Origin: an uncultured Butyrivibrio sp.
GTDB lineage: Bacteria; Bacillota; Clostridia; Lachnospirales; Lachnospiraceae
DNA: 64,000 nt
Reading direction: 5' to 3'
NCBI GenBank assembly: GCA_945928575.1
Contig: CAMENP010000003.1
Span: 1-64,000, forward strand
Part shown: piece by piece, positions 36,122-44,557 of the stretch
Numbering within the stretch: the stretch's first letter is position 1
Layout: the number at the start of each line of letters is the position of its first letter
Translations under genes and position numbers: made by a program
The notes under the pieces: generated by a model
Databases searched by the model: none
What the model was told of the DNA's origin: nothing
What the model saw: only the letters and a program-made list of their open reading frames with translations

Positions 36122-36158
36122 ATATCCTCAGAATAAAAATTCCAAAAGGAGACAGAAT

Positions 36159-36464
36159 ATGGATTGTGATAAATGTAATAACTGTGCAAGGACCAAGAAC
36201 CGCACAGATAAGGAATATAAGGCGCTTGTAAGCCGCCTTAACAGGATAGAAGGTCAGGTAAGAGGTGTTAAAGGAATGCTTGATAATAATGCATACTGCG
36301 TGGATATCCTTACACAGGTATCAGCGATAAGTGCGGCATTGAACAGCTTTTCACGCATGCTGCTTGACAGTCATATAAGGACATGCGTGGTCAATGACAT
36401 TAAGAACGGCGATGAAGCAGTGGTAGATGAACTCATCGAAACAGTGAACCGTTTTATGAAATAG
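36159..36464 (+). CDS. csoR: Copper-sensing transcriptional repressor CsoR
   Basis: This 101-residue all-helical DUF156 protein has LVSRLNRIEGQVRGVKGML, the family signature, and the Cu(I) ligand set Cys-(x)-His-x3-Cys seen as AYCVDIL and SHIRTCV. A Cys-rich N-terminus (MDCDKCNNCARTK) precedes the core. The start is ATG 36159, with AAAGGAG about 9 nt upstream; the longer frame would start inside the promoter. It represses the operon through the operator just upstream. Confidence 0.95.
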   Translation: MDCDKCNNCARTKNRTDKEYKALVSRLNRIEGQVRGVKGMLDNNAYCVDILTQVSAISAALNSFSRMLLDSHIRTCVVNDIKNGDEAVVDELIETVNRFMK

Positions 36465-36478
36465 TTATAATGAATGTA

Positions 36479-36499
36479 CAGGTGCGGAATGGGCACCTG
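36479..36499 (+). other. Hairpin between csoR and copA
   Basis: CAGGTGC/GCACCTG forms a 7-bp stem (36479-36485 with 36493-36499) without a T run. It may tune the ratio of csoR to copA mRNA rather than terminate. Confidence 0.4.
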
Positions 36500-36526
36500 G
36501 CATAATAACAGTAAGGAGGAATCAGA

Positions 36527-39031
36527 ATGAAACAATATAACGTTACCGGAATGAGCTGTGCCGCGTGCAGTTCACATGTGGAAAAAGCAGTCTCGGCAGT
36601 TGAAGGAGTAAGTTCCGTATCGGTAAGCTTACTTACCAATTCAATGTCCGTCGAAGGAACAGCGGATGCCCGATCAGTAATAGAAGCAGTTGAGAAAGCG
36701 GGCTATGGTGCTTCATTAAAAGGAGCCAAAGTTGAGCCGGAGGACAATTCACATAAAGAAACAGAAGGCATGATACGAAGGCTTATAAGCTCAATAGTTC
36801 TTCTTATTCCGCTTATGTATGTGTCAATGGGACATGTGATGTGGAACTGGCCGCTCCCGGGCAAGATGGGAGAAAGCCATGTTGTAATAGGAATAACGGA
36901 ACTTCTTTTTACAATAGCCATTATGATAATAAACAGAAAATTCTTTGTGAACGGATTCAAAGGACTCTTAAGGGGCGCCCCTAATATGGATACGCTGGTT
37001 GCACTGGGCTCAGGTGCAGCATTTATTTACAGCACATATGCACTCTATATGATGGGATATGCGGCAGACATGGGCGAGACCATGAAAGAACATATGTATA
37101 TGCATGAGTTCTATTTTGAATCTGCGGCGATGATACTGGCGCTTATAACAGTCGGTAAGACATTGGAGGCACATTCCAAGGGAAAGACGACGGATGCCCT
37201 TAAAAGTCTTATGAACCTTGCACCGAAAACAGCATGCGTCATAAGGGACGGACGCGAGGTTACCGTAGGAATCGAAGAGGTTGTCGTAAATGATATTTTT
37301 GTAGTAAAAGCAGGAGAAAGTATACCGGTAGACGGTATCGTAACCGAAGGAAGCGGAGCGGTTGATGAGGCAGCGCTTACCGGAGAAAGCATACCGGTAG
37401 ACAAATCGACGGACAGCAAGGTATCAGGCGCCACAATACTTAAATCCGGCTATCTTAAATGTAAGGCATCAAGAGTCGGTGAAGATACTACATTGTCACA
37501 GATTATTAAGATGGTAAGTGATGCGGCATCGACGAAAGCACCGATAGCCAAAACCGCGGATAAAGTATCGGGATTTTTTGTACCGGTTGTAATGGGAATT
37601 GCGATAGTTACTACAATAGTGTGGCTTATAATCGGCGGCGGTATAGGAAATGCCCTGGCGCACGGAATATCGGTTCTCGTAATAAGCTGTCCATGTGCGC
37701 TCGGCCTTGCAACACCTGTGGCTATTATGGTAGGCAACGGAACCGGAGCGAGAAACGGTATTTTATTTAAGACTGCGGCATCACTTGAAGCAGCAGGAAG
37801 AACACAGATAGTTCTCCTGGATAAAACAGGAACGATAACCAAGGGAGAGCCTGTAGTTACGGATATAATCGCGGCGGACGGAATAACTGACGGACAGCTT
37901 GTAAGGCTGGCGTATGCACTTGAAGCCAAAAGCGAGCATCCGCTTGCCAAGGCAGTGGTCGGATATGCCGAACAGAACACTATTACGCTTGATCCGGTAA
38001 CGGATTATCATACCGAGAGCGGCAGCGGAATCAATGCCGGATACAACGGAGCAAAAGCATATGCCGGGAATTATGATTATGTTATAAAATACACAGATAT
38101 AGATGATGCACTTGTCAGGACAGCAGAAAAACTTTCAAACGAAGGCAAAACACCGCTTTATTTTGCACAGGACGGCAGAATGTATGGTATAATTGCGGTA
38201 GCGGATGTCTTAAAGGATGAAAGCCGTGATGCCATAAAGCGCCTTAAGCATATGGGAATAAAAGTAATAATGCTTACGGGTGATAATGAGCGAACCGCAA
38301 ATGCAATCGGCAGACAGGCAGGTGTTGACAAAGTCATAGCAGGAGTTCTTCCGGATGGCAAGGAAGCAGTTGTAAGACATTACCTTGAAAAAGGCCGCAC
38401 AGCAATGGTAGGTGACGGAATCAATGACGCCGTCGCACTCACAAGGGCAGATGTGGGAATTGCGATCGGAGCAGGAACCGATGTAGCAATCGATGCGGCA
38501 GATGTCGTTCTTATGAAAAGCAGGCTGACGGATGTGCCGGCAGCGATAGCGCTCAGCCGTAAGGTGCTCAGAAATATACATGAGAATCTTTTCTGGGCAT
38601 TTATATACAACATGATTGGAATACCGCTTGCAGCCGGATTGTTCGGACTCAAGCTCAATCCTATGTTTGCGGCGGCAGCGATGAGCCTTTCGAGTTTCTG
38701 CGTGGTATCCAATGCACTCAGGCTTAACTTTGTAAAGATACATGATGCGAAACGTGACATGGTATCACATAATAACATTGAAATCAATGATTATAATAAT
38801 GGTGAAAGTGAGGAAATTAAAATGACAAAAACAATAGGCGTAAAGGGTATGATGTGCGGACATTGTGAGGCGAGAGTGGTAAAAGCACTTGAGAACCTTC
38901 CGCAGGTAACATCGGCTAAGGCAGACCATGAGGCAGGACAGGCAGTAGTTGAGCTTAATGCACAGATTGATGATGATGTACTCAAAAAGACAATTGAAGC
39001 GGAGGGATATGATGTCACAGACATTAAATAA
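36527..39031 (+). CDS. copA: Copper-exporting P1B-type ATPase with fused C-terminal CopZ domain
   Basis: This 834-residue protein has an N-terminal metal-binding HMA domain (GMSCAAC, residues 8-14), about eight TM helices, the actuator TGE (ALTGESIPVDK), the membrane CPC motif (C388 in SCPCALGLATP), the phosphorylated Asp (D432 in DKTGTITKGEP), the SEHP motif and the hinge GDGINDAVAL. Uniquely, the usual C-terminus continues through a linker of about 25 residues into a second HMA domain (VKGMMCGHCEARV) from about residue 766. This fuses a CopZ-like chaperone to the pump. AGGAGG precedes the ATG. Confidence 0.95.
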   Translation: MKQYNVTGMSCAACSSHVEKAVSAVEGVSSVSVSLLTNSMSVEGTADARSVIEAVEKAGYGASLKGAKVEPEDNSHKETEGMIRRLISSIVLLIPLMYVSMGHVMWNWPLPGKMGESHVVIGITELLFTIAIMIINRKFFVNGFKGLLRGAPNMDTLVALGSGAAFIYSTYALYMMGYAADMGETMKEHMYMHEFYFESAAMILALITVGKTLEAHSKGKTTDALKSLMNLAPKTACVIRDGREVTVGIEEVVVNDIFVVKAGESIPVDGIVTEGSGAVDEAALTGESIPVDKSTDSKVSGATILKSGYLKCKASRVGEDTTLSQIIKMVSDAASTKAPIAKTADKVSGFFVPVVMGIAIVTTIVWLIIGGGIGNALAHGISVLVISCPCALGLATPVAIMVGNGTGARNGILFKTAASLEAAGRTQIVLLDKTGTITKGEPVVTDIIAADGITDGQLVRLAYALEAKSEHPLAKAVVGYAEQNTITLDPVTDYHTESGSGINAGYNGAKAYAGNYDYVIKYTDIDDALVRTAEKLSNEGKTPLYFAQDGRMYGIIAVADVLKDESRDAIKRLKHMGIKVIMLTGDNERTANAIGRQAGVDKVIAGVLPDGKEAVVRHYLEKGRTAMVGDGINDAVALTRADVGIAIGAGTDVAIDAADVVLMKSRLTDVPAAIALSRKVLRNIHENLFWAFIYNMIGIPLAAGLFGLKLNPMFAAAAMSLSSFCVVSNALRLNFVKIHDAKRDMVSHNNIEINDYNNGESEEIKMTKTIGVKGMMCGHCEARVVKALENLPQVTSAKADHEAGQAVVELNAQIDDDVLKKTIEAEGYDVTDIK
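38822..39031 (+). CDS. copZ: Nested in-frame copper chaperone CopZ (internal start in copA)
   Basis: An in-frame ATG (copA codon 766) has GTGAGGA seven nt upstream, and opens a 69-residue HMA protein (TKTIGVKGMMCGHCEARVVKALENLPQV...) of the exact length of free-standing CopZ. The MxCxxC Cu(I) site is intact. The sequence before it (HNNIEINDYNNGESEEIK) is polar, like a former intergenic spacer. So the gene may give both a CopA-CopZ fusion and free CopZ. The internal site is visible; its use is inference. Confidence 0.6.
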   Translation: MTKTIGVKGMMCGHCEARVVKALENLPQVTSAKADHEAGQAVVELNAQIDDDVLKKTIEAEGYDVTDIK

Positions 39032-42000
39032 AGTAACCGAGGCGGACGAAGGATGGCTTTCCAATCCGGAGGTTTTCCGGGTGAACAGGCTGGATGCACA
39101 TTCGGACCATATGTATTATGAAGATAAGGACGCTGTGTACGGAGATGAAATGCCGCTTCGCCAGAGCCTTAACGGAACATGGAAAATCAACTATGCAGCT
39201 AATCTTGATGCATCCGACAGGGAATTTTATAAAGAAGACCGTGATGCCACATTGTATGATGATATTAAGGTTCCGGGACATATGGAGCTTCAGGGCTTTG
39301 GCAGATGCCAGTATATCAATACAATGTATCCGTGGGAAGGTTCGGAGGATTTAAGACCGCCGCATATTCCGCGGGAGGACGCGCCGGTTGGCTGTTATGT
39401 CAGATATTTTGACATTAACCCGGAACTTGCGGGAAAAAGAACTTTTATATCATTCCAGGGCGTGGAGAATGCTTTTTATCTGTGGATAAACGGACAGTTT
39501 GTCGGATACTCGGAGGACAGTTTCACACCGTCAGAGTTTGATATCACGGATTATATTCGTGACACCAATAACAAACTTGCAATCCGTGTTCACAAAAGAA
39601 GCAGCGCAAGCTGGCTTGAAGATCAGGATTTCTGGAGATTTTCCGGTATATTCAGGGATGTGTATCTCTATGCCGTTCCAAAGACTCATGTGCAGGATAT
39701 TTTTGTGCATGCAGGGCTTGACGAGCAGTATACGGACGGCGTTTTTAAGGCGGAGCTTGCAATCACAGGCAGTTTAAAAGGACATATCGATTATGAGATA
39801 ACCGATGAAGAAGGTAAACGCGTGGCAGGAGAATCAGACATTCCGGTCAAAGCGGATACCGAAATAAACTGCGTCATCAAAGATGTCAGAAAGTGGAGCG
39901 CGGAGATTCCGAATCTCTATAATCTTAAGCTTCTGATATATGACGAAGAAGGCCGGTTAGTCGAAAATATACCGCAGCATATCGGCTTCAGGACCATGGA
40001 GATGAAGGACGGCCTGATGCTTATAAATGGAAAGCGTATTGTTTTCAAGGGCGTCAACAGACATGAATTCTCAGCGGTAAACGGCAGATGTATTACCCGC
40101 GAAGAGATGGAAAAAGATGCCTGCATTATCAAGTCACTCAATATAAATGCGGTAAGGGCAAGTCATTATCCGAACAATTCATATTGGTACTACCTTTGTG
40201 ACAAATACGGAATCTACCTTATCGATGAGACCAATCTTGAGACGCACGGCTGCGTATATATCGATACCGGCAGTGAACCGCCGTACCGTGTGCCGGATAA
40301 TAAAAAAGAATGGCTTGGCGCCGTTCTTGACCGCGCGCAGTCAATGCTTGAGCGTGACAAAAACCATCCGAGTGTCGTAATCTGGTCATGTGGCAATGAG
40401 TCTCATGCCGGAGAAGATATACGAAAAATGGCTGAATTTTTCAGGTTACGCGACCCTTGGAGACTTGTTCATTATGAAGGATGCTTCCACAACCGTGAAT
40501 TTTCAGACATCAGCGACATGGAAAGCAGGATGTATGCCAAACCGCATGAAATAGCGGAGTATCTTGACTCGGCTCCGGATAAACCATACATAAGCTGTGA
40601 GTACACACATGCAATGGGTAATTCATGCGGAGGAATGTTCAAATATACCGAGCTTGAAGACAGATATCCACAGTATCAGGGCGGATTTATCTGGGATTAC
40701 GCCGACCAGGCTCTTCTTAAGGACGGCGAATTTATGGTCGGCGGTGATTACGGTGACAGACCGAATGACGGTTTTTTCTGCGGCAACGGTATTGTGTTTG
40801 CGGACAGAAAGTTATCGCCTAAGGCCCAGGAAGTTAAGAAATTATATGCCGGAATCAGGCTTTATCCTACTGATGAAGGTGTTGTAATAGAAAATAACAA
40901 TCTTTTTGAGGATACCACTCCGTATATATTTGAGGTGCGTGTCCTTAAGGATGGCAAGGCAATATGGGCGGTCACATTCGGATGCGATGTAAAACCGCAG
41001 TCCGTCTATATGGAGCCTGTCAAATATCCGGATATGACAGAGCCGGGCGAATATGTCAAAGAAGTACGTGCAGTGCTTATGGCATTCCGCAAATGGGCAC
41101 CGGTCGGTGACGTTGTGGCATGGGGACAGAGCGAGCCTGTAATCGTAACCGGTGATGCGGCCGATACGGATGCACCGGCAATGTTTGATGATGTTATCAT
41201 GGGTAACAGCTGCATTGGTGTGAAGACCGCCGGAGTTCATGCTGTTTTTTCCAGATGGGAAGGCGGACTCATATCATATAGAAGAAAAGGCCTTGAACTT
41301 ATCGATAAAGTGCCGCAGCTTACTTTCTGGCGGCCTGTGACCGACAATGACAAAGGTAACGGCTTTGATGCGGCTTCATCGGTATGGGCCGGCGTGACCC
41401 AGTATCCGGGCCGTGCATCATGGAAAGTGGAATACGAACTTATTGACGGCAGGACTCTTGACGGAACAGTCTGCTGCGATGAATTTATTGTGCCTGAGGG
41501 CGATGAGCTTTACGGAACAGGGCTTAAGGGACGCGAGTATGCGCGTAAGATTATGAAAGTTATACTTACTTACACATATAAACTCCGCACATATCCCGAA
41601 ACCGAATGTGTCGTACGATATACTATGACACCGGATGCAAAAATAACCGTTAAAGCGGAATATACAGGAGCCGCAGGGGTCCCGGATATGCCGCAGTTCG
41701 GAATGGTCATTGCCTGCGGTAAGGAATTTGATAATGTTGAATTCTACGGAAGAGGACCGGAAGAAAATTATCACGACCGTGATAAAGGAGCCAGACTCGG
41801 CATTCATAAATTCAAAACGGACGATAATCTGACACCATATCTGAACCCACAGGAATGTGGTTTAAGGTGTGATGTAAGATATGCTAAAATTACCAATGCA
41901 GACAAGCACGGTATCCGCATAGAAAAAGCAGAAGCGCCGTTTGACCTTAAGGTGCTTGCACACAGCGGAGCCGAGATTCAGTCGGCATACAAGATAAATT

Positions 42001-42152
42001 ATCTGCCGCCAAGGCGTCTGACGTACATTGAAGTGCTCGGTGCCACAAGAGGCGTGGGCGGAGATGACAGCTGGGGCGCACCTGTCCACGACGAATTTAC
42101 CATATCAGGTGAGCACATACAAGGAGTGGAATTCGTATTTTACGGAATTTAG
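39012..42152 (+). CDS. lacZ: Beta-galactosidase (GH2, LacZ type)
   Basis: This protein of about 1046 residues has the full GH2 LacZ layout. A sugar-binding jelly roll contains LRPPHIPREDAPVGCYVR, then Ig-like domains and the TIM barrel (GVNRHEFSAVNGR), with acid/base Glu463 (SCGNESHAG) and nucleophile Glu530 (SCEYTHAMGNS) at nearly the E. coli positions. A C-terminal beta-sandwich (FYGRGPEENYHDRDKGA) follows. Start codons at 39009 and 39012 both follow GGAGGG; I chose 39012. The start lies inside the end of copA, so lacZ is translationally coupled to a copper operon, which is odd. There is no signal peptide. Confidence 0.95.
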   Translation: MSQTLNKVTEADEGWLSNPEVFRVNRLDAHSDHMYYEDKDAVYGDEMPLRQSLNGTWKINYAANLDASDREFYKEDRDATLYDDIKVPGHMELQGFGRCQYINTMYPWEGSEDLRPPHIPREDAPVGCYVRYFDINPELAGKRTFISFQGVENAFYLWINGQFVGYSEDSFTPSEFDITDYIRDTNNKLAIRVHKRSSASWLEDQDFWRFSGIFRDVYLYAVPKTHVQDIFVHAGLDEQYTDGVFKAELAITGSLKGHIDYEITDEEGKRVAGESDIPVKADTEINCVIKDVRKWSAEIPNLYNLKLLIYDEEGRLVENIPQHIGFRTMEMKDGLMLINGKRIVFKGVNRHEFSAVNGRCITREEMEKDACIIKSLNINAVRASHYPNNSYWYYLCDKYGIYLIDETNLETHGCVYIDTGSEPPYRVPDNKKEWLGAVLDRAQSMLERDKNHPSVVIWSCGNESHAGEDIRKMAEFFRLRDPWRLVHYEGCFHNREFSDISDMESRMYAKPHEIAEYLDSAPDKPYISCEYTHAMGNSCGGMFKYTELEDRYPQYQGGFIWDYADQALLKDGEFMVGGDYGDRPNDGFFCGNGIVFADRKLSPKAQEVKKLYAGIRLYPTDEGVVIENNNLFEDTTPYIFEVRVLKDGKAIWAVTFGCDVKPQSVYMEPVKYPDMTEPGEYVKEVRAVLMAFRKWAPVGDVVAWGQSEPVIVTGDAADTDAPAMFDDVIMGNSCIGVKTAGVHAVFSRWEGGLISYRRKGLELIDKVPQLTFWRPVTDNDKGNGFDAASSVWAGVTQYPGRASWKVEYELIDGRTLDGTVCCDEFIVPEGDELYGTGLKGREYARKIMKVILTYTYKLRTYPETECVVRYTMTPDAKITVKAEYTGAAGVPDMPQFGMVIACGKEFDNVEFYGRGPEENYHDRDKGARLGIHKFKTDDNLTPYLNPQECGLRCDVRYAKITNADKHGIRIEKAEAPFDLKVLAHSGAEIQSAYKINYLPPRRLTYIEVLGATRGVGGDDSWGAPVHDEFTISGEHIQGVEFVFYGI

Positions 42153-42173
42153 TGGAAGGAGGGTTGATTAATC

Positions 42174-42638
42174 ATGAGGTTAAGAACCAAAATTTTAATT
42201 GCGGCTCCGTTAATCATTATACTGCTTGCTGCGGTCGGAATTACGGCCGGACTTGCGATAAACAGCAATATAAGGCAGAGCCGGTATAATGATGTCCTGG
42301 ATAACGGACCGGGAGCGGAGCGTGCGATATGGAAAAATGACGACGGCAGCATCTATCTGGTAAGCGACGGCACGGCAGATGTGTCAGCATACTTAAGAAG
42401 CGCAGGCGATTTTATCAGATATGATTATAAGGTCAGACCGGGCTGTTTTGTTGATATTTTGGACAGCGCGGGAGATACATACCTTGAAGGGCGTATCAGG
42501 CTGAAAGACGGCAAGCTCGAAATATCGCATATAGACTGCCGGGACAACACATTCACGGACGACGGCAATACGATTATATTAAAAAAATTTGATTATGATG
42601 AACTTATTCGGGATTTGGACTTGAATTTTTTGTCATAA
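42174..42638 (+). CDS. Small membrane-anchored protein of unknown function
   Basis: This 154-residue protein has an N-terminal hydrophobic helix (about residues 7-29) and an acidic extracytoplasmic domain with repeated short beta-like stretches (DGSIYLVSDG; CFVDILDSAGDTYLEGRI). I do not recognise a family. It follows lacZ by 21 nt, with GGAGG about 13 nt before the start, so it may be the last gene of that unit. Confidence 0.7.
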   Translation: MRLRTKILIAAPLIIILLAAVGITAGLAINSNIRQSRYNDVLDNGPGAERAIWKNDDGSIYLVSDGTADVSAYLRSAGDFIRYDYKVRPGCFVDILDSAGDTYLEGRIRLKDGKLEISHIDCRDNTFTDDGNTIILKKFDYDELIRDLDLNFLS

Positions 42639-42657
42639 TATGCGAAAATATCTGTAA

Positions 42658-42700
42658 TTGCGGAATTAAATCACGAGCCGCAAAGGTGATTTTATATAAT
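42658..42700 (+). promoter_or_regulatory. Promoter with interlocked inverted repeats before the GGGtGRT pair
   Basis: TATAAT lies at 42695-42700. Upstream, TTGCGG...CCGCAA (42658-42663 with 42678-42683) and AAATCAC...GTGATTT (42668-42674 with 42686-42692) overlap each other and cover the -35 region. They are candidate binding sites for a regulator I cannot name. Confidence 0.4.
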
Positions 42701-42716
42701 CGAAAGGAGTTCTATA

Positions 42717-43409
42717 ATGATTTACACACAGGAAATTCAGAACATGTGTCCGGTAGCTCAGGGCGTACATCATGGCGCAGCTCCATGTCCTACAGAAGGC
42801 AACTGGGTACAGTACAAAGAAATTAAAGACATTTCAGGCTTCACACACGGTGTAGGCTGGTGTGCACCACAGCAGGGTGCCTGCAAGCTTTCACTCAATG
42901 TTAAGAATGGTGTTATCCAGGAAGCACTCGTTGAGACAATCGGATGCTCAGGTATGACACATTCTGCAGCTATGGCAGCAGAGATTCTTCCGGGACTTAC
43001 AGTTCTTGAAGCTATGAACACTGACCTTGTATGTGATGCTATCAATACAGCTATGAGAGAGCTTGCTCTCCAGATTATCTACGGAAGAACCCAGAGTGCA
43101 TTCTCTGAGGACGGACTTGCAATCGGAGCAGGACTTGAAGACCTTGGAAAGGGACTTCGTTCACAGGTTGGTACTATGTATGGTACACTTGAGAAAGGTC
43201 CTCGTTACCTTGAGATGGCTGAAGGATATGTTACAGGTATCGCACTTGATGCTGATAACGAGATCATCGGATACCAGTTCGTATCACTCGGAAAGTTCAC
43301 AGACTTCGTTAAGAAGGGTGACGATCCTAACACAGCATGGGAAAAAGCTAAGGGTCAGTACGGCCGCGTAGACGACGCAGTTAAGATTATTGATCCGAGA
43401 GAAGAATAG
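42717..43409 (+). CDS. Iron-sulfur cluster assembly scaffold-like protein
   Basis: This 230-residue protein has a NifU/IscU-like feel: GWCAPQQGACKLSLNVKNGVIQEALVETIGCSGMTHSAAMAAEIL places Cys residues in the pattern of an Fe-S scaffold, then CDAINTAMREL. It is always found beside the GGGtGRT protein in Clostridia, as far as I know; the true client is unknown. Codon use is strongly biased (GCA, GGT, GTT, ACA), so it is probably highly expressed. AAAGGAG precedes the ATG. Confidence 0.75.
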   Translation: MIYTQEIQNMCPVAQGVHHGAAPCPTEGNWVQYKEIKDISGFTHGVGWCAPQQGACKLSLNVKNGVIQEALVETIGCSGMTHSAAMAAEILPGLTVLEAMNTDLVCDAINTAMRELALQIIYGRTQSAFSEDGLAIGAGLEDLGKGLRSQVGTMYGTLEKGPRYLEMAEGYVTGIALDADNEIIGYQFVSLGKFTDFVKKGDDPNTAWEKAKGQYGRVDDAVKIIDPREE

Positions 43410-43421
43410 GAGGTAACGATA

Positions 43422-44432
43422 ATGGCTTTATTTGAATCATATGAAAGAAGAATTAACCAGATTAACGCTGTACTTAACAGCTACGGTATCTCCTCAATCG
43501 AAGAGGCAGAGAAGATCACTAAAGATGCCGGACTTGATGTATACAATCAGATTAAGAAAATCCAGCCTATCTGTTTCGAGAACGCTTGCTGGGCTTACAT
43601 CGTAGGCGCTGCAATCGCTATCAAGAAGAACTGCAGAAAGGCAGCAGACGCAGCAGCAGCTATCGGAGAGGGACTTCAGTCATTCTGTATTCCTGGTTCA
43701 GTTGCTGATACACGTAAGGTTGGTCTTGGACACGGTAACCTTGGCAAGATGCTCCTTGAAGAGGATACAGAGTGCTTCGCATTCCTCGCAGGACATGAGT
43801 CATTCGCAGCCGCTGAGGGTGCTATCGGTATCGCAGAGAAGGCTAACAAAGTACGTCAGAAACCATTAAGAGTTATCCTTAACGGTCTCGGTAAAGACGC
43901 AGCTAAGATCATTTCAAGAATCAACGGATTCACATTCGTAGAGACAGAATATGATCCATACACCAACACAGTTAAAGAGATTTCAAGAAAAGCATATTCA
44001 GAGGGTCTTCGTGCCAAAGTTAATTGCTATGGCGCTAACTCAGTTCCTGAAGGCGTTGCAATCATGTGGAAGGAGAACGTTGACGTATCTATCACAGGTA
44101 ACTCAACCAACCCTACAAGATTCCAGCATCCTGTTGCAGGTACATATAAGAAAGAAAGACTTGAAGCCGGCAAGAAGTATTTCTCAGTAGCATCAGGCGG
44201 TGGTACAGGTAGAACACTTCATCCGGATAACATGGCAGCAGGTCCTGCTTCATACGGTATGACAGATACACTCGGACGTATGCATTCAGATGCACAGTTC
44301 GCAGGTTCCTCATCAGTTCCGGCACACGTTGAGATGATGGGTCTCATCGGTGCAGGTAACAACCCAATGGTTGGTATGACAGTTGCAGTTGCAGTTTCAA
44401 TCGAGGAAGCAGCAACAGCAGGCAAGTTCTAA
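43422..44432 (+). CDS. GGGtGRT protein
   Basis: This 336-residue protein is named for its motif, visible here as SVASGGGTGRTLHPDNMAAGPASYGM (in two parts: SGGGTGRTLHPD and NMAAGPASYG). It also has conserved Cys residues (QPICFENACWAYI; KVNCYGANSVPEG) and LGHGNLGKMLLEEDTE. It has no assigned function. It lies 12 nt after the Fe-S scaffold-like gene and shares its strong codon bias, so the two likely form an abundant complex or pathway. A large terminator follows. Confidence 0.88.
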   Translation: MALFESYERRINQINAVLNSYGISSIEEAEKITKDAGLDVYNQIKKIQPICFENACWAYIVGAAIAIKKNCRKAADAAAAIGEGLQSFCIPGSVADTRKVGLGHGNLGKMLLEEDTECFAFLAGHESFAAAEGAIGIAEKANKVRQKPLRVILNGLGKDAAKIISRINGFTFVETEYDPYTNTVKEISRKAYSEGLRAKVNCYGANSVPEGVAIMWKENVDVSITGNSTNPTRFQHPVAGTYKKERLEAGKKYFSVASGGGTGRTLHPDNMAAGPASYGMTDTLGRMHSDAQFAGSSSVPAHVEMMGLIGAGNNPMVGMTVAVAVSIEEAATAGKF

Positions 44433-44458
44433 GAATATCATTAAAATAATATTTTGGG

Positions 44459-44500
44459 GACAAATCGTGTGATTTAATACATGATTTGTCCTCATATTTT
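44459..44500 (+). terminator. Terminator after the GGGtGRT gene
   Basis: The stem GGACAAATCGTGT/ACATGATTTGTCC (13 bp with one G-U) has a short AT-rich loop and is followed by TCATATTTTAT. Confidence 0.8.
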
Positions 44501-44557
44501 ATATGCGGATATATTATACTTTTAATTTATGACAGAATGACGGCGCGGAGGAATTAC

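Noticed and set aside
41768..41785. Palindrome TTATCACGACCGTGATAA inside lacZ, similar to the site at 29868
   Set aside because: It encodes the conserved LacZ segment NYHDRDK, so the symmetry follows from the protein sequence.
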